A stretch of 64,000 nt of DNA from Symbiodinium natans (GCA_905221605.1 CAJNDS010002646.1:657001-721000), one strand, 5' to 3'; numbered from the stretch's first letter, positions 1-10,842 are shown. The notes: a model not told the origin generated them from the sequence alone. Translations and numbers: made by a program.

Positions 1-21
1 CAAACCCCAAACCCCAACTCA

Positions 22-62
22 CCTTGAACCCCCCTTAAGAACTCTATAGTTTTTTGGAGCAG
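22..62 (+). mobile_element. K-family repeat, 3' end
   Basis: The motif CTTGAACCCCCCTTAAGAAC recurs at 25508-25530 and 52384-52402. In all three copies an AG and an open exon follow within 20-45 bases, so this looks like the intron-terminal part of a repeated element. The left part lies outside the window. Confidence 0.5.
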
Positions 63-110
63 GTGAGCCAGCTTCTGGCCCAGCAACGGGACAAGCGCGC
101 TGAGCTCTAG
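63..110 (+). CDS. Terminal exon, unknown protein
   Basis: After GGAGCAG the frame reads VSQLLAQQRDKRAEL and stops at TAG: 15 codons of helix-forming, charged residues. Upstream exons would lie before the window. Product unknown. Confidence 0.5.
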   Translation: MSQLLAQQRDKRAEL

Positions 111-204
111 GATCCTTGAGGTTGAGGTTTTTTGGTTACCCCTAAACCCTAAACCCTAAACCCTAAACCCTAAACCCTAAACCCTAAACCTCCCCCCGCT
201 TAAG

Positions 205-219
205 CTCCACCTTCACGAG
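205..219 (+). CDS. Possible 15-nt microexon
   Basis: LHLHE is framed by TTAAG and GAG/GTTAGC, and a C-family element starts exactly at the GT. Support is mainly positional. Confidence 0.3.
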
Positions 220-332
220 GTTAGCTACTATTTGCTAAGAACCCCGCAAGAACTGAAAGATAACAATCCCCGTATTTCCCTTAGAAGGAAGACGTGTTTT
301 AGGTTTTTTGGGGGTTCTTAAGCAAAGAATAG
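220..332 (+). mobile_element. C-family inverted-repeat element
   Basis: The left end TACTATTTGCTAAGAACCCC mirrors the right end GGGGGTTCTTAAGCAAAGAATA. GTTAGC lies at the left edge and TAG at the right, so it can be read as a 113-bp intron. Relatives are at 35778-35890, 50945-51085, 56351-56506 and 60226-60340. Confidence 0.6.
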
Positions 333-800
333 TTAAGCGTTTAGGTGTTAAGATTTTACTGGGCCTGGCTAGGGGTTTAGGGTTTAGGGTTTAATTAGGC
401 TTCAGGGTGCAGGGTTTCGGGCTTAGGGCTAAGGGTTTAGGGCTTAGGGTTTAGGGGGTAGATTGAAGAACTTAATGCTCTAGGATTGGGGTTGGGCCCT
501 CGCAAGCCCCATTGAAGATGAGTCTTCAGAGCCTTAAGGCAAGCCTCTCGTGTAACTCAATGTACATCTTCACCGTATGTACCCTTAAGTAGCCTATCCG
601 TGAAAAGTATACATGCAGTCCATACAGCAGCACGTACATCGAGTCCCCAGAACCACCCTAAACCCTAAACCTGCATAGGGTGCAGGGAAGGTTTACGGCC
701 CCTGTACTCAAGCTGCTTTCCTAAACCCACACCCCAAGCCCTAAGCCCTAAACCCTAAACCCTAAACCCTAAACCCTAACTGCTCTAACTTCACCGGCAG
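333..800. other. No gene seen
   Basis: Degenerate telomere repeats of both strands around unique sequence at 465-655. I find no convincing frame there. Confidence 0.5.
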
Positions 801-891
801 CCCCACGCGGCTTCCACAGCAAGCCACGTGCTGAGAGACGACGTCGTGGCCGTGAGCTCCACGGGCCGCTTCAGTGGCCTGAGCTTTGGGG
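801..891 (+). CDS. Internal exon, unknown protein
   Basis: Bounded by CCGGCAG and G/GTAATT. The frame HAASTASHVLRDDVVAVSST continues with GRFSGLSFGG; it is the most protein-like of the open frames. Telomere repeats lie on both sides. Confidence 0.5.
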
Positions 892-1010
892 GTAATTGGA
901 CAGGGTTTAGGGTTTAGGGTTTAGGATTTAGGGTTTAGGACCCCACGCCCTAAACCCTGAAGCCTAAACCCTAAGCCCTTAAACCCTTGCAACCCTTGCG
1001 GTAGTTTGAT

Positions 1011-1039
1011 GGGGGGGGGGGGGGGGGGGGGGGGGGGGG
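1011..1039. repeat. Poly-G tract
   Basis: A run of about 29 G. Similar G or C runs recur at 7931-7949, 14269-14287, 20553-20569, 25406-25421, 28466-28487, 35377-35412 and 60564-60579. Confidence 0.9.
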
Positions 1040-1222
1040 TATTCGGGGCTTGGGTGCGACTTTTCGGATTCAGGGTTTAGGGTCCTAAACCCTAAACCCT
1101 AAACCCCAAACTCCGAACCCTAAACCCTGAACCCTAAACCCCGGCTGGCTTGAGGAGTTCAGGCCTGATAGGTGGCCCAAATGCTAGAGGTCTGTGGGGG
1201 GTGGGGGGGAGAGAAGATTCTC

Positions 1223-1473
1223 AAATTTGGGTTGTAGCCTACTACTCGTACTTTGCCATGTTTTCCGATACAGGTGTACCTAGTAAGGTATCAGGGGGAC
1301 GTTTCTCTGGGAAGTCCTGGGTGCTTTTGCGCTTGGGTGCTTTTGTGCGTGAAGGGAGTTCGCAATACGAAGTCGCAGACATGCACCCCTTGAGCTCAGA
1401 AGAGGGCGAGGATGTACAGAAGCGGCTGAAACCAAGTGGCTGTTCAAACGGTACCCCCATTTACGAATCCTGA
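1223..1473 (+). CDS. Weak open frame
   Basis: An open frame in unique sequence contains SSEEGEDVQKRLKPSG and ends TGA. There is no clear splice context and a 72-codon minus-strand frame overlaps it. Possibly coding. Confidence 0.25.
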
Positions 1474-1539
1474 GACACGCTCCCTGGTAAGTCCTTTCCT
1501 GACCCCACCCTCCACCGCCGGAAAAAGAACTATTAGTGT

Positions 1540-1592
1540 GTATATGATATGTGTATATATGGATGTATATATGTATGTGTGTAATGTGTATA

Positions 1593-1623
<31 letters not shown>

Positions 1624-1682
1624 GTATGTATGTATGTATGTATGTATGTATGTATGTATGTATGTATGTATGTATGTATATG
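1540..1682. repeat. (GTAT)n microsatellite
   Basis: Tetranucleotide TATG/GTAT repeats with a short TATATA core. Confidence 0.9.
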
Positions 1683-1758
1683 ACTCGTTTCTTTGATTTC
1701 GGCCCGCTTAACCACGGACGCCCCGGGCCCGGCGAGTGGACCCAGAGACCGTTGCTCG
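1680..1758 (+). CDS. Possible first exon
   Basis: ATG directly after the GTAT microsatellite reads MTRFFDFGPLNHGRPGPGEW and on to TQRPLL, then meets the canonical donor G/GTGAGTG. No partner exon found; the next 8 kb is repeat-rich. Confidence 0.45.
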
Positions 1759-1996
1759 GTGAGTGCTTTGAGAGAAAGAGCTTGGGGTTCAGGGTTTATG
1801 GTGTGGGGTTTAGGGGTTTAGGGCACTATTCGGGCTCAGGTTTCTATCGGCATTTCCCCAAAGATGTACGCCTGATATGTAGGTAGGAGTCCTCAAAAAC
1901 GGTACCCCTATTTTGGGGAAACCATCCGAAAGGGTCTAGGAGGATTTTGGCCTATGGTTTCTGCGGTTTCTGGAGGGGGCTTGGATTAGGGGTTTG

Positions 1997-2105
1997 CTTG
2001 AAGGTTCATGGGTAACGAATCAGCAGGGCAAAAAGCAGGGTAACCAGAGCTACAGCTGGTTTTAAGTTACATGGAACCCTTTATAACTGCCCATGAGGTT
2101 TCAAG
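1997..2105. mobile_element. B-family inverted-repeat element
   Basis: CTTGAAGGTTCATGGGTAA on the left pairs with CCCATGAGGTTTCAAG on the right. This is an older, degenerate copy of the most abundant family here. Confidence 0.6.
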
Positions 2106-2239
2106 AACCCTAACCCCTAAACCCGAAACCCTGATACTGCCCATGGCCTTCAAGTAAGTAGGTGTTGTGGCCCGTGGAAGAAGCTTTGGCAGCTAGTTTC
2201 CTTTGATGCTTATTGCTGAGATTCTTAGTATGAGGTTTT

Positions 2240-2475
2240 TTGCTGTGCTATTATATGTATGTATATATATATGTATATATATATATATGGATGTATTTAT
2301 GTATGTATGTATGTTGGTATGCTCTAAATATTAATATGCATATGAATATAAATATAAATATACATATAAATATAAATATTAATATACATATAAAAATACA
2401 CATACATATAACAAATCAAGATAAAAAAATAAGTATAAAGATAAATATTACGATAATATATATATATATATGGTC
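2240..2475. repeat. AT-rich microsatellite
   Basis: Mixed (TATG)n, (ATATAA)n and (AT)n. No gene. Confidence 0.85.
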
Positions 2476-2510
2476 ACCCCCCCCCAATGGACCCACCGCG
2501 GGCCTTGATC
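2455..2510. repeat. (AT)n / C-run / CCGCGG module
   Basis: (AT)n, then GGTCACCCCCCCCCC, then AATGGACCCACCGCGG. The same string occurs inverted at 5176-5236. Confidence 0.7.
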
Positions 2511-2649
2511 TTTGCAAAAGTACCGCAAATACCGATAAAACCTATGCTGTCTGGTGATTTTCCGGTGACCGGATTTTTGACTGTATTCCTTAATTCACCC
2601 TCTCACACACGCACGGAGGGTTTTTCTTTCTGTTGGCTTTTGTTTATAA

Positions 2650-4035
2650 TTTAAGATCTAGGCATTTAAACCTAAGCCTGCAAAAAAAAAAACCTTAACC
2701 TTTAAACCCTGTAGGGTTAAGGTTTAAAGGTTAAGGGTTTAAGATTTAGGCATTTGAACCTATGCCGGTAATTAAAGCTAAGCCCTTAACCTTTAAATTC
2801 TATCGGGTTGAGATTTTTACAGGTTTAGGGTTTAAGATGTAGGCATTTAAACCTAAGCCTGCAACTAATTTTAAACCCTTAACCTTTAAACCCTGTAGGG
2901 TTAAAGTTTAGAGGCTTAGGGTTTAATATTTAGCCATTTAAACCTGTAGCCAAGCCCTTAACCTTTAAACCCTATAGGGTTAAGATTTTTAAAGGTTTAG
3001 GATATAAGATGTAGGCATTTAAACCTAATTAAGCCTGCAACTAATTTTAAACCCTTAACCTTTAAACCCTGTTGGGCTAAGGTTTAAAGGTTTCGGGCTT
3101 AAGATTTAGGCATTTAAACCTATTCCGGCAATTTACGCCAAGCCTCTAACCTTTAAACCCTATAGGGTTAAGATATTTAAAGGTTTAGGGTTTAAGTTTA
3201 AGGTTTAGGTATTTATACCTATGCCGGCAGTTCATATTGAACCCTTAACCTTAAACCCCATAGGGATGAGATTTAAAGGTTTAGGATTCTTTACTTAGAC
3301 ATTTAAATCCAAGCTGACGATTCAACCTAAACCCTTAACCTTTAAACCCTATAGGGTGAAGGTTTAAAGTTTTAGGGTTTAAGATTCAGACATTTAAACC
3401 TAAGACAGCGATTAACACTAAGCCCTTAACCTTTAAACCCTATAGGGTTAAGGTTTAAAGGTTTGGGGTTTAAGATTCAGGCATTTAAAGCTAAGTATGT
3501 AATCAATTTGTCACCCTTAACACCTCTAAACTCTGTAGTGTGAAGGTTTAAAGGCTTAGGGTTTAAAAAAACCTAAGCCCCCTAAGCCCATAGAGTTTAA
3601 ACCTTAAGGGTTTAAGGTTTACGCATCTATTCCTTAACCCTAAACCCTCTAGGGTCAGGACCCTAAAGCCCTCGGCAATCAAGCCTAAACCCTTGACCTT
3701 CAAACCCCATAGGATGAAGGTTTAAAGGTTTGGGGTTTAAGACTTAGGCATTTAAACCTAGAGGGCATTTAAGCCTTAATCCTAAACCCTTTAGGGTCAG
3801 AACCTTAGCACCCTATAGGGGTCTAGCACGTTCAAAGGCTTGAACCCTACAGGCGCTGAAGGTATACATGTCCTATCGGTTTTTAAACCATTACACCCTG
3901 TAAGAAGGTTTAGGGTCTTTTCGGGGTCTATCTCTAAATTTCTCACGGGGTTAACCCTGCAGGGTTTAAAGTTAAAGGTTTAGGGTTAAAGGTTAAGGCA
4001 ATACCTATAGGATTAGAACCTTATAACCCTGTAGT
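2650..4035. repeat. ~92-bp telomere-derived satellite
   Basis: The palindromic core ACCTTTAAACCCTATAGGGT, continuing TAAGGTTTAAAGG, recurs at about 2703, 2797, 2888, 2965, 3063, 3147, 3250, 3342, 3432 and 3524, linked by 'GGCATTTAAACCTAAGCC'. It decays after 3.6 kb. No gene. Confidence 0.85.
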
Positions 4036-4054
4036 GCATGAGGCTTAAACCCCT

Positions 4055-5075
4055 AAAACTTAACCATCTTTTTCTCGAGAAAACCAAAAAAACCAAAAAA
4101 ACCAAAAAAACCATCTTTTCCAAAACTATGGGGCTGGGGCCTCCAAAAGATGGTTTTTTTGGTTTTCTCGAGAAAAAGATGGTTTTTTTGGTTCGAAACC
4201 ATCTTTTTCTCGAGAAAAAGATGGTTTTTGAGCAGCCGCTCTTCGAAAAACCATCTTTTTCTCGAGAAAAAGATGGTTTTTAGAGATCTTACCCTGGAAA
4301 AACCATCTTTTTCTCGAGAAAAAGATGGTTTCCGGAGGTCTTGTCCTGGTAAAACCATCTTTTTCTCGAGAAAAAGATGGTTTTTGGAGGTCTTCTCCTG
4401 GTAAAACCATCTTTTTCTCGAGAAAAAGATGGTTTTTCGAAGGATGGTTGCTCAAAACAATCTTTTTCTCGAGAAAAAGATGGTTTCGAACCAAAAAACC
4501 ATCTTTTTCTCGAGAAAACCAAAAAAACCAAAAAAACCAAAAAAAACATCTTTTCCAAAACTATGGGGCTGGGGCCTTCAAGAGATGGTTTTTTTGGTTT
4601 TCTCGAGAAAAAGATGGTTTTTTTGGTTCGAAACCATCTTTTTCTCGAGAAAAAGATGGTTTTTGAGCAGCCGCTCTTCGAAAAACCATCTTTTTCTCGA
4701 GAAAAAGATGGTTTTTGGAGATCTTGTCCTGGAAAAACCATCTTTTTCTCGAGAAAAAGATGGTTTTTGGAGGTCTTGTCCTGGTAAAACCATCTTTTTC
4801 TCGAGAAAAAGATGGTTTTTGGAGGTCTTGTCCTGGTAAAACCATCTTTTTCTCGAGAAAAAGATGGTTTTTGGAGGTCTTGTCCTGGTAAAACCATCTT
4901 TTTCTCGAGAAAAAGATGGTTTTTAGAAGAGCGGCTGCTCAAAAACCATCTTTTTCTCGAGAAAAAGATGGTTTCGAACCAAAAAAACCATCTTTTTCTC
5001 GAGAAAACCAAAAAAACCATCTTTTGGAGGCCCCAGCCCCATAGTTTTGGAAAAGATGGTTTTTTTGGTTTTTTT
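4055..5075. repeat. Palindrome array centred on CTCGAG
   Basis: Thirteen near-identical ~28-bp perfect palindromes (ACCATC, T5, CTCGAG, A5, GATGGT) at ~52-bp spacing, plus half copies joined to (CCAAAAAA)n. A ~430-bp unit beginning CCAAAACTATGGGGCTGGGG occurs at 4120 and 4555 in direct orientation and inverted at 5012-5050, so the array is a fold-back overall. The long open frames across it are an artefact of the repeat. Confidence 0.9.
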
Positions 5076-5169
5076 GGTTTTTTTGGTTTTTTGGATTTTT
5101 TTGGTTTGTTGGTTTTTGTTAGTTTCTTGTTTTGTTGTTTTTTGCCTTGATCTGGCTAGGACTCGGCTG

Positions 5170-5240
5170 CCATCCGCGGTGGGTCCATTGGGGGGGGGTG
5201 AGCATATATATATATATATGGTACCCCCCCCCCCCCCCCC
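5170..5240. repeat. Inverted copy of the (AT)n / C-run module
   Basis: CCGCGGTGGGTCCATT, G run, (AT)n, then C run: the reverse complement of 2455-2510 with a second homopolymer added. Confidence 0.75.
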
Positions 5241-5419
5241 AGTGACCTACCCTTTTTCGCCTTGTCTCAAGTCACCCAGCTGCACTGCAAGCAAACTCGG
5301 TGTGCAATACAGCGTATTTCCTAGGGCGTAGACCAGACTCGCTATTTAAGGGGTCAGTGGGCAAAGCAAGAAAACTTCATTTAAGATTGGTTTTAGTGTC
5401 CCCTTGATCCTGTGTTGTG

Positions 5420-8160
5420 CAATTTGAGGGTCCAAAGCTGGGATTTGAGGAACTTTAAAAACAATGGGCCAGCTGGATTTTGGGAACCTCAAAAACAAAC
5501 ACACCAAGATGCATTTTCAAAGCCCAAAAACTGGATGTTGGCAAGTTCTTTCAAGCATTGCCATAAGATGCCCATGGGCCAGCTGAGGTCCGGGAATTTA
5601 CAATGCATGCCAGAACGCGTTTTTTGGAAGCTAAAAAAACAATGGATTTCGGCAGGTTCTTTCAAGAATTCAGGCTGGAAGATGCAAGAATTCAGGCTGC
5701 AAGATGCAAGAATTCAGGCTGTCAGATGCCCATGGGCCCATGTGCCAGCTGGGGTTCGGGAACTCAATATATACACACCAAATGCATTTTTGCAAAGCTC
5801 AACAACAAGGATCTCAAGAATTGCGTAAGATGCCCATGGGCCAGCTGAGGTCTGAGAACTTACGACACATGCCAAAACGCATTTTGCGCAGCTCAAAAAG
5901 TTGATTTTGGCAGGCTCTTTCAAGAATTCAGGCTGTAAGATAACTCAAAATACACACCAAAATGCATTTTGCAAAGCTCAACAGCAATGATTTTGGCAGG
6001 TTCTTTCAAGAATTGCGGCCGTAAGATGCCCATGTGCCAGCCGGGGTCCAGGAACTCAAAATACATGCGACAACGCATTTTTCGCAGCTCAAACAATCGA
6101 TTTTGGGCTCTTTCAAGAATTGAGGCTGTAAGATGCCCATGGGCCAGCTGAGGTTCGGGCTCCAAAAGACATGCCAAAACGCATTTTTCGAAGCTCAAAA
6201 AATCGATTTTGGGCAGGCTTTTTCAAGAATTGAGTCCGTAAGATGCCCATGTGCCAACCGGAAACCAGTAACTCGGAAATACATGCCAAATCGATTGTTC
6301 GCAGGTCGAAAAATCGATTTTGGCAGGTCTTTGCAAGAATTGAGGCCGTAAGTTCCCCATGTGAAAAGTGCAAACCGGTAACTCGGAAATACGTGCCAAA
6401 ATCGATTTTTCGCAGGCCGAAAAATCGATTTTGGCAGGTTTATCAAGAATTGAGTCCGTAAGATGCCCATGTGCCAACCGGAAACCGGTAACTCAGAAAT
6501 ACGTGCCAAAATCGATCTTTCGCAGGCCGAAAAATCGATGTTGGCAGGTTTTTGCAAGAGTTGAGGCCGTAAGAGGCCCATGTGCCAACCGCAAACCGGC
6601 AACTCAGAAAGACGTGCCGAAATCGATTTTTCGCAGGCCGAAAAATCGATTTTGGCAAGGTTTTTTGAGTTTGGCGCTTGGCTGGGTTTGGGGCTCAAGT
6701 CGGCCCCCGCGGACAACAAAAGTCGATATTTGGGGTTCCAAATTCCCAACCCCAATTATCCCCAATCCCGGGCGGGATTGGGGATAATTGGGGTTCCCAA
6801 CCCCCAACCCCCATTATCAACTCAGTTGCTTTCGGCTCTTCGCGAAGAGGCCAAGGCAATTGAGTTGATAATGGGGGTTGGGGGTTGGGAACCCCAATTA
6901 TCCCCAATCCCGCCCGGGATTGGGGATAATTGGGGTTGGGAATTTGGAACCCCAAATATCGACTTTTGTTGTCCGCGGGGGCCGACTTGAGCCCCAAACC
7001 CAGCCAAGCGCCAAACTCAAAAAACCTTGCCAAAATCGATTTTTCGGCCTGCGAAAAATCGATTTCGGCACGTCTTTCTGAGTTGCCGGTTTGCGGTTGG
7101 CAGATGGGCTTCTTACAGCCTCAATTCTTGCAAAAACCTGCCAAAATCGATTTTTCGGCCTGTGAAAAAACGATTTTGGCAGGTATTTCTGGTATTTCTG
7201 AGTTACCGGTTTGCGCTTGGCACACGGACAACTTACGGCCTCAATTCTTGCAAAAACCTGCCAAAATAGATTTTTCGGTCTCAAAAAATGGATTCTTTCA
7301 AGAATTGTGGCCGTAAGCTGCCCACAGGCCAGCTGAGGTCCGGGGGCTCAAAATACATGCCAAAATGTCATTTTTCGAAGCTGAAAAAATGGATTTTGGC
7401 CGGCTCTTTCAAGAATTGAGGCCGTAAGATGCCCATGTGCCAGCTGGGAACTTAAAATGCATGCCAAACGGTATTTTTCGCAAACACACAAAATGGATTT
7501 TGGTAGGTTCTTTCAAGAATTGAGGCTGTAAGATGGCCATGTGCCAGCTGGGGTCCGGGAACTTCATGTGCCAGCTGGGGTCCCGGAACTTAAAATACGT
7601 GCGCAAAATGCATTTGTCTCAGTTCAAAAAACGAATTTTGGCAGGTTGTTGGCAAAGTTCGGCCCTGGGATGGGGGATCAAGTCGGTAACCAGCCCAAAT
7701 CCATTGTTTGAGCTTTGAAAAGTGCATTTTGGTGTGTGTTTTCTGAAGTTCCCGAACCCCAGCTGGCCCACGCGGCTTCACTTTTTTGTGAAAATAACAC
7801 CGAAATCATCAAGTTGGTCACCGTGCCGTGGACAAAACTAGTTGATTGGGGTTCCTGGTCCTTCCTAACCCCAATCATCCGATTGGGGATAATTGGGGTT
7901 GGACTTGATCTCCAAGCTCTTAAAAACCGCGGGGGGGGGGGGGGGGGGGTTAGGGGAGTTGTTTTTACAAAAGAATGGAAGCCGCATGGGCCAGCTGGGG
8001 TTCGGGAACTCAAAGAAACACACCAAAATGCATCTTCACAGCTCAACAAATGGATTTTGGCAGGTTCTTTGAAGAATTGAGGCCGTAAAATGCCCATGGG
8101 CCAGCTGGGGTCCGGTAATTCAAAATACATGCCAAGATCGGATTTTTGCGGGTATGTTCA
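5420..8160. repeat. ~115-bp satellite with inverted block
   Basis: About twenty diverged copies of a unit containing AAGATGCCCATGGGCCAGCT, a short variable part, then ATTTTGGCAGGTTCTTTCAA and GAATTGAGGC. Copies run forward at 5420-6842, inverted at 6843-7275 and forward again to 8130. Nearly all frames broken. A G run sits at 7931-7949. Confidence 0.85.
6545..7140. repeat. ~600-bp palindrome
   Basis: Arms of about 298 bp meet at CTCTTCGCGAAGAG (6836-6849). Inside each arm lies a smaller palindrome built on CCCCAATTATCCCCAATC (6752-6795 and 6893-6935); a solo copy is at 7868-7897. Confidence 0.85.
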
Positions 8161-8364
8161 ACATTTCAGGCTGTCGGGAGGCCAATCTTGTTTGACTCAG
8201 ATCGTTGTTAGCCCAATTGCAAAAATGGGGCCATCGAGCTTTGTTGCCTAAAGGTTTCGCGCTCCAGTTCTGGCTCCTTCTCATTCGAGCTATGAAGTTT
8301 TTTAAAAAGTGGTAAGTAGCAAGTCTGTAGACTAAAATACAACTAAAATCGCATACACGGGACA

Positions 8365-8600
8365 GTAGAAAAACCAAAAATACCAAAAACAACCAAAACC
8401 AAAAAAAACAAAAACACCAAAACCAAAAAAAAAAAAGTCCGGAACTCTCAGGAATCCCTATGAGGCTTCTCCAAGAGTCCCGAAAAATGTGTTTTTTTTT
8501 TGTGTTTTTGGTTTTTTTTGGTTTTGTTTTTTTTGGTTTTTTTGGTTTTGGTGTTTTTGGTTTTTTGGTTTTGGTATTTTGGCTTTTTGGTTCGCCTTCA
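8365..8600. repeat. CCAAAA / TTTTGG fold-back
   Basis: An A/C-rich left arm (CCAAAA repeats, 8370-8437) faces a T/G-rich right arm (8490-8600) across a ~50-bp spacer with TCCGGAACTC...GAGTCCCG. Confidence 0.75.
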
Positions 8601-8619
8601 CGGTCACGAGGCAACAACT

Positions 8620-9340
8620 ACGCATTTTTAAGTGTGCCTATGCTAGTTGTGCTTTTCAGAAATAGTATACAAGTGGTCTTTCTAGTGCTTCAGAACTATT
8701 TGTGTCGTTATTATATAAGTAGAGCCGCTAGTGATTAGTGCATCTTTTGGTTGTACTCAAGTGTAGTAGACCTTATTCAGCCATTAGTTGGTGCTCTGGT
8801 AGCTAAATTCGCATGGATAATATTTGCCTGGTGACAGCGATTAAATATCTAGAAGCAGCATTTGCAATACTTGTCTTGAGAAAAAGCATTTATCGCTTAG
8901 AATTGTTTGTTTAAAAAGTGACTCCTACTCGTCCAGGGATACCCCAAAACCCTATAATCCAAACTTCACCAGAGATTCTCTTGAAAAGCTTGCACTTTTG
9001 GATGTTTTGTTTTTTTTTAAATGTATTTGTGAGTTTGCTTGTGTATGGCCTTCACTAAGTACTTTTCTAGGATCCTTGTGCATTTTTTAAGCCTGATTGT
9101 GCAAGTTGCGTTTTTCAAGCATAGTATATATGTGGTCTTTATTGAATACTTCAGACATCTTGGTTTCATCGTTATGTAAGTAGACCCGCTTCTATTTCCA
9201 TTATTGTGCATTTTTAAGCTTGCTTATGCAAATTGTGCTTTTCAGACATAGTATATAAGTGGTCTTTTTTGAATACTTCAGCAATCTTTGTTTCATTGTT
9301 ATGTAGGTAGAACCGCTTCCATTTCCGTTAGTGTGTATTT
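8620..9340. repeat. AT-rich repeats, unit 1
   Basis: Three diverged copies (about 8627, 9078, 9205) of GCATTTTTAAGC...GCTTTTCAGACATAGTATAT...GTGGTCTTT...GAATACTTCAG. No coding frame and no telomere repeats. Confidence 0.75.
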
Positions 9341-9342
9341 CG

Positions 9343-10105
9343 TATTTGGTTGAGTATGGTCCTTTAAATAGTATTCACTCGAGTCAAATTGGGCTATTTG
9401 CTTAAGAATTCCTCTAGTTAAATTCGCATAGAATGAATACTTCAAAAATAAAAATTGTTTCATGAATATGTAGACATAAGGTATTTCATGTGACTTTGCA
9501 GATAGTATTTCAAAAATGCTTTGCCTAGTATAAACACAACTGTTTCAATGCATTAGTTGCTCAACAAAGCACTGTTTGCCCTATAAACCAGACTTTGCCA
9601 TATTTTGGTTGAATATGGTGCTTCTTTCGTATTTTGGTTGAGTATGGTCCTTTAAATGGTATTCACTTGAGTCAAATTGGGCTATTTGCTTACTAATTAC
9701 TCTAGTAGCTAAATTCGCATAAAATGATTATTTCAAAAATAAAAACGATTCATGAATATGTAAACATAAGGTATGTCACTGGACTTTTCAGAGAGCATAC
9801 TCTGCCTAGTACAAACACTATTGTATAAATACAGTAGTTGCTCAACAAAGCATTATTTGCACTTTAAACGCACACTTTGCCATATTTTGGTTGAGAATGG
9901 TTGAGTACGCTCCTTTAAATAGTATTCACTTGAGTCAAACTGGGCTCTTTCCTCAATAATTACTCTAGTAGTTAACTTCGCATAGAATCAAGAAAATGTT
10001 TCACTATTTGATTAATACTTTGCCTCGTACAAACACAATTGTATAAATAAATTTGTTGCTCAACAAAGCATTAACTGCCCTTTAAACGCACAATTTGCAT
10101 AGAAA
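9343..10105. repeat. AT-rich tandem repeat, unit 2 (~250-290 bp x3)
   Basis: Copies start at about 9343, 9630 and 9884. Each has TTTGGTTGAGTATGGTCCTT, AGTATTCACTTGAGTCAAA, TGCTCAACAAAGCA and a TTTGCCATATTTTGG end. AT-rich; no gene. Confidence 0.8.
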
Positions 10106-10628
10106 AACCACAGATCTAAACATCTAAAAACAGCATTGTCCGCCTCAGATTCAAAATGTAGGTTAGTCCAATGCTGGCTTATCGGGGTCTGTGAGGTGGG
10201 TGTCCCAGTAACTGTCCTTCATTACCCGGTGATTAACTACGCGACTTTTGGGCCTTCTTTCTTGTTTTTTGTTAAGAAGGCCTAAAAAGGCCTAAAACGG
10301 GTAGGTCGCTGGGGGGGGGTAGCATATATATATATATACATATACTATATACACTGTTTTTTGGTGGGTGAGGGATGAGGGTGCTTACCGGGTTTAGGGT
10401 TCAGGGCTGTGTAGGAGCTAGGGGCCCTTCTAACCCTTCCACCTAACCCACCCAGAAGGGTCCACTTTGTAGTGCTTTTATGGAGCAGGTACTGGAGACC
10501 ATCCTATAAGCCCTAAAGCCAGAGCCCTAAACGGTCCTAAACCCAAAGCCTTGAGTCATTGAGGCATCTGAGCTACAGGGTGTTCCCATACAGGCAGGGT
10601 ATCCTAAGCCCTAAACCCTAAACCCCAG
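10106..10628. other. Transition zone, no gene seen
   Basis: A small hairpin (GGCCTTCTTTCTTG...AAGAAGGCC, 10251-10283), a G run with (AT)n at 10308-10345, then telomere repeats resume. Confidence 0.5.
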
Positions 10629-10697
10629 TCGCCTCGAGGATCGGCTGACCGATCCCCCATCCGCTCTGAGCTATCTTCCTACTTCGTCCTAACCGAG
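10629..10697 (+). CDS. Exon, unknown protein
   Basis: After CCCCAG: SPRGSADRSPIRSELSSYFV then LTE, running into a G run. Basic and Ser-rich. Confidence 0.4.
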
Positions 10698-10776
10698 GGG
10701 GGGGGGGCAAGGTGTAGGGTGTAGGGTGTCGGGTTTAGGGTTTAGGGTTACCTTCTGAAGCCTAAGCACAGCTCAC

Positions 10777-10842
10777 TCCCAAGTGAAAGTCCGAAGCTGC
10801 CGCTCCACCGCCGAATTCCGCAGCCGTAGTCCGCTCGCTCAT
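10777..10842 (-). CDS. Exon of uncertain strand
   Basis: On minus, ATG reads MSERTTAAEFGGGAAASDFH then LG, to a GTGAGC donor. On plus the same bases give SLPSESPKLPLHRRIPQP and a stop after an AG. Since almost all other exons are plus, the plus reading may be the real one. Confidence 0.3.

Noticed and set aside
1533-1886. Tyr/His/Met-rich frames
   Set aside because: (GTAT)n microsatellite translated.
4055-5075. CRISPR-like pattern of repeats and spacers
   Set aside because: Spacers are themselves repeated, the repeat is a full palindrome, and the context is eukaryotic.
4038-5150. Several overlapping open frames of 70-243 codons rich in HLFLEK and SFSREKDG
   Set aside because: They come from the palindrome array: the unit keeps several frames open on both strands and the protein is a pure repeat.
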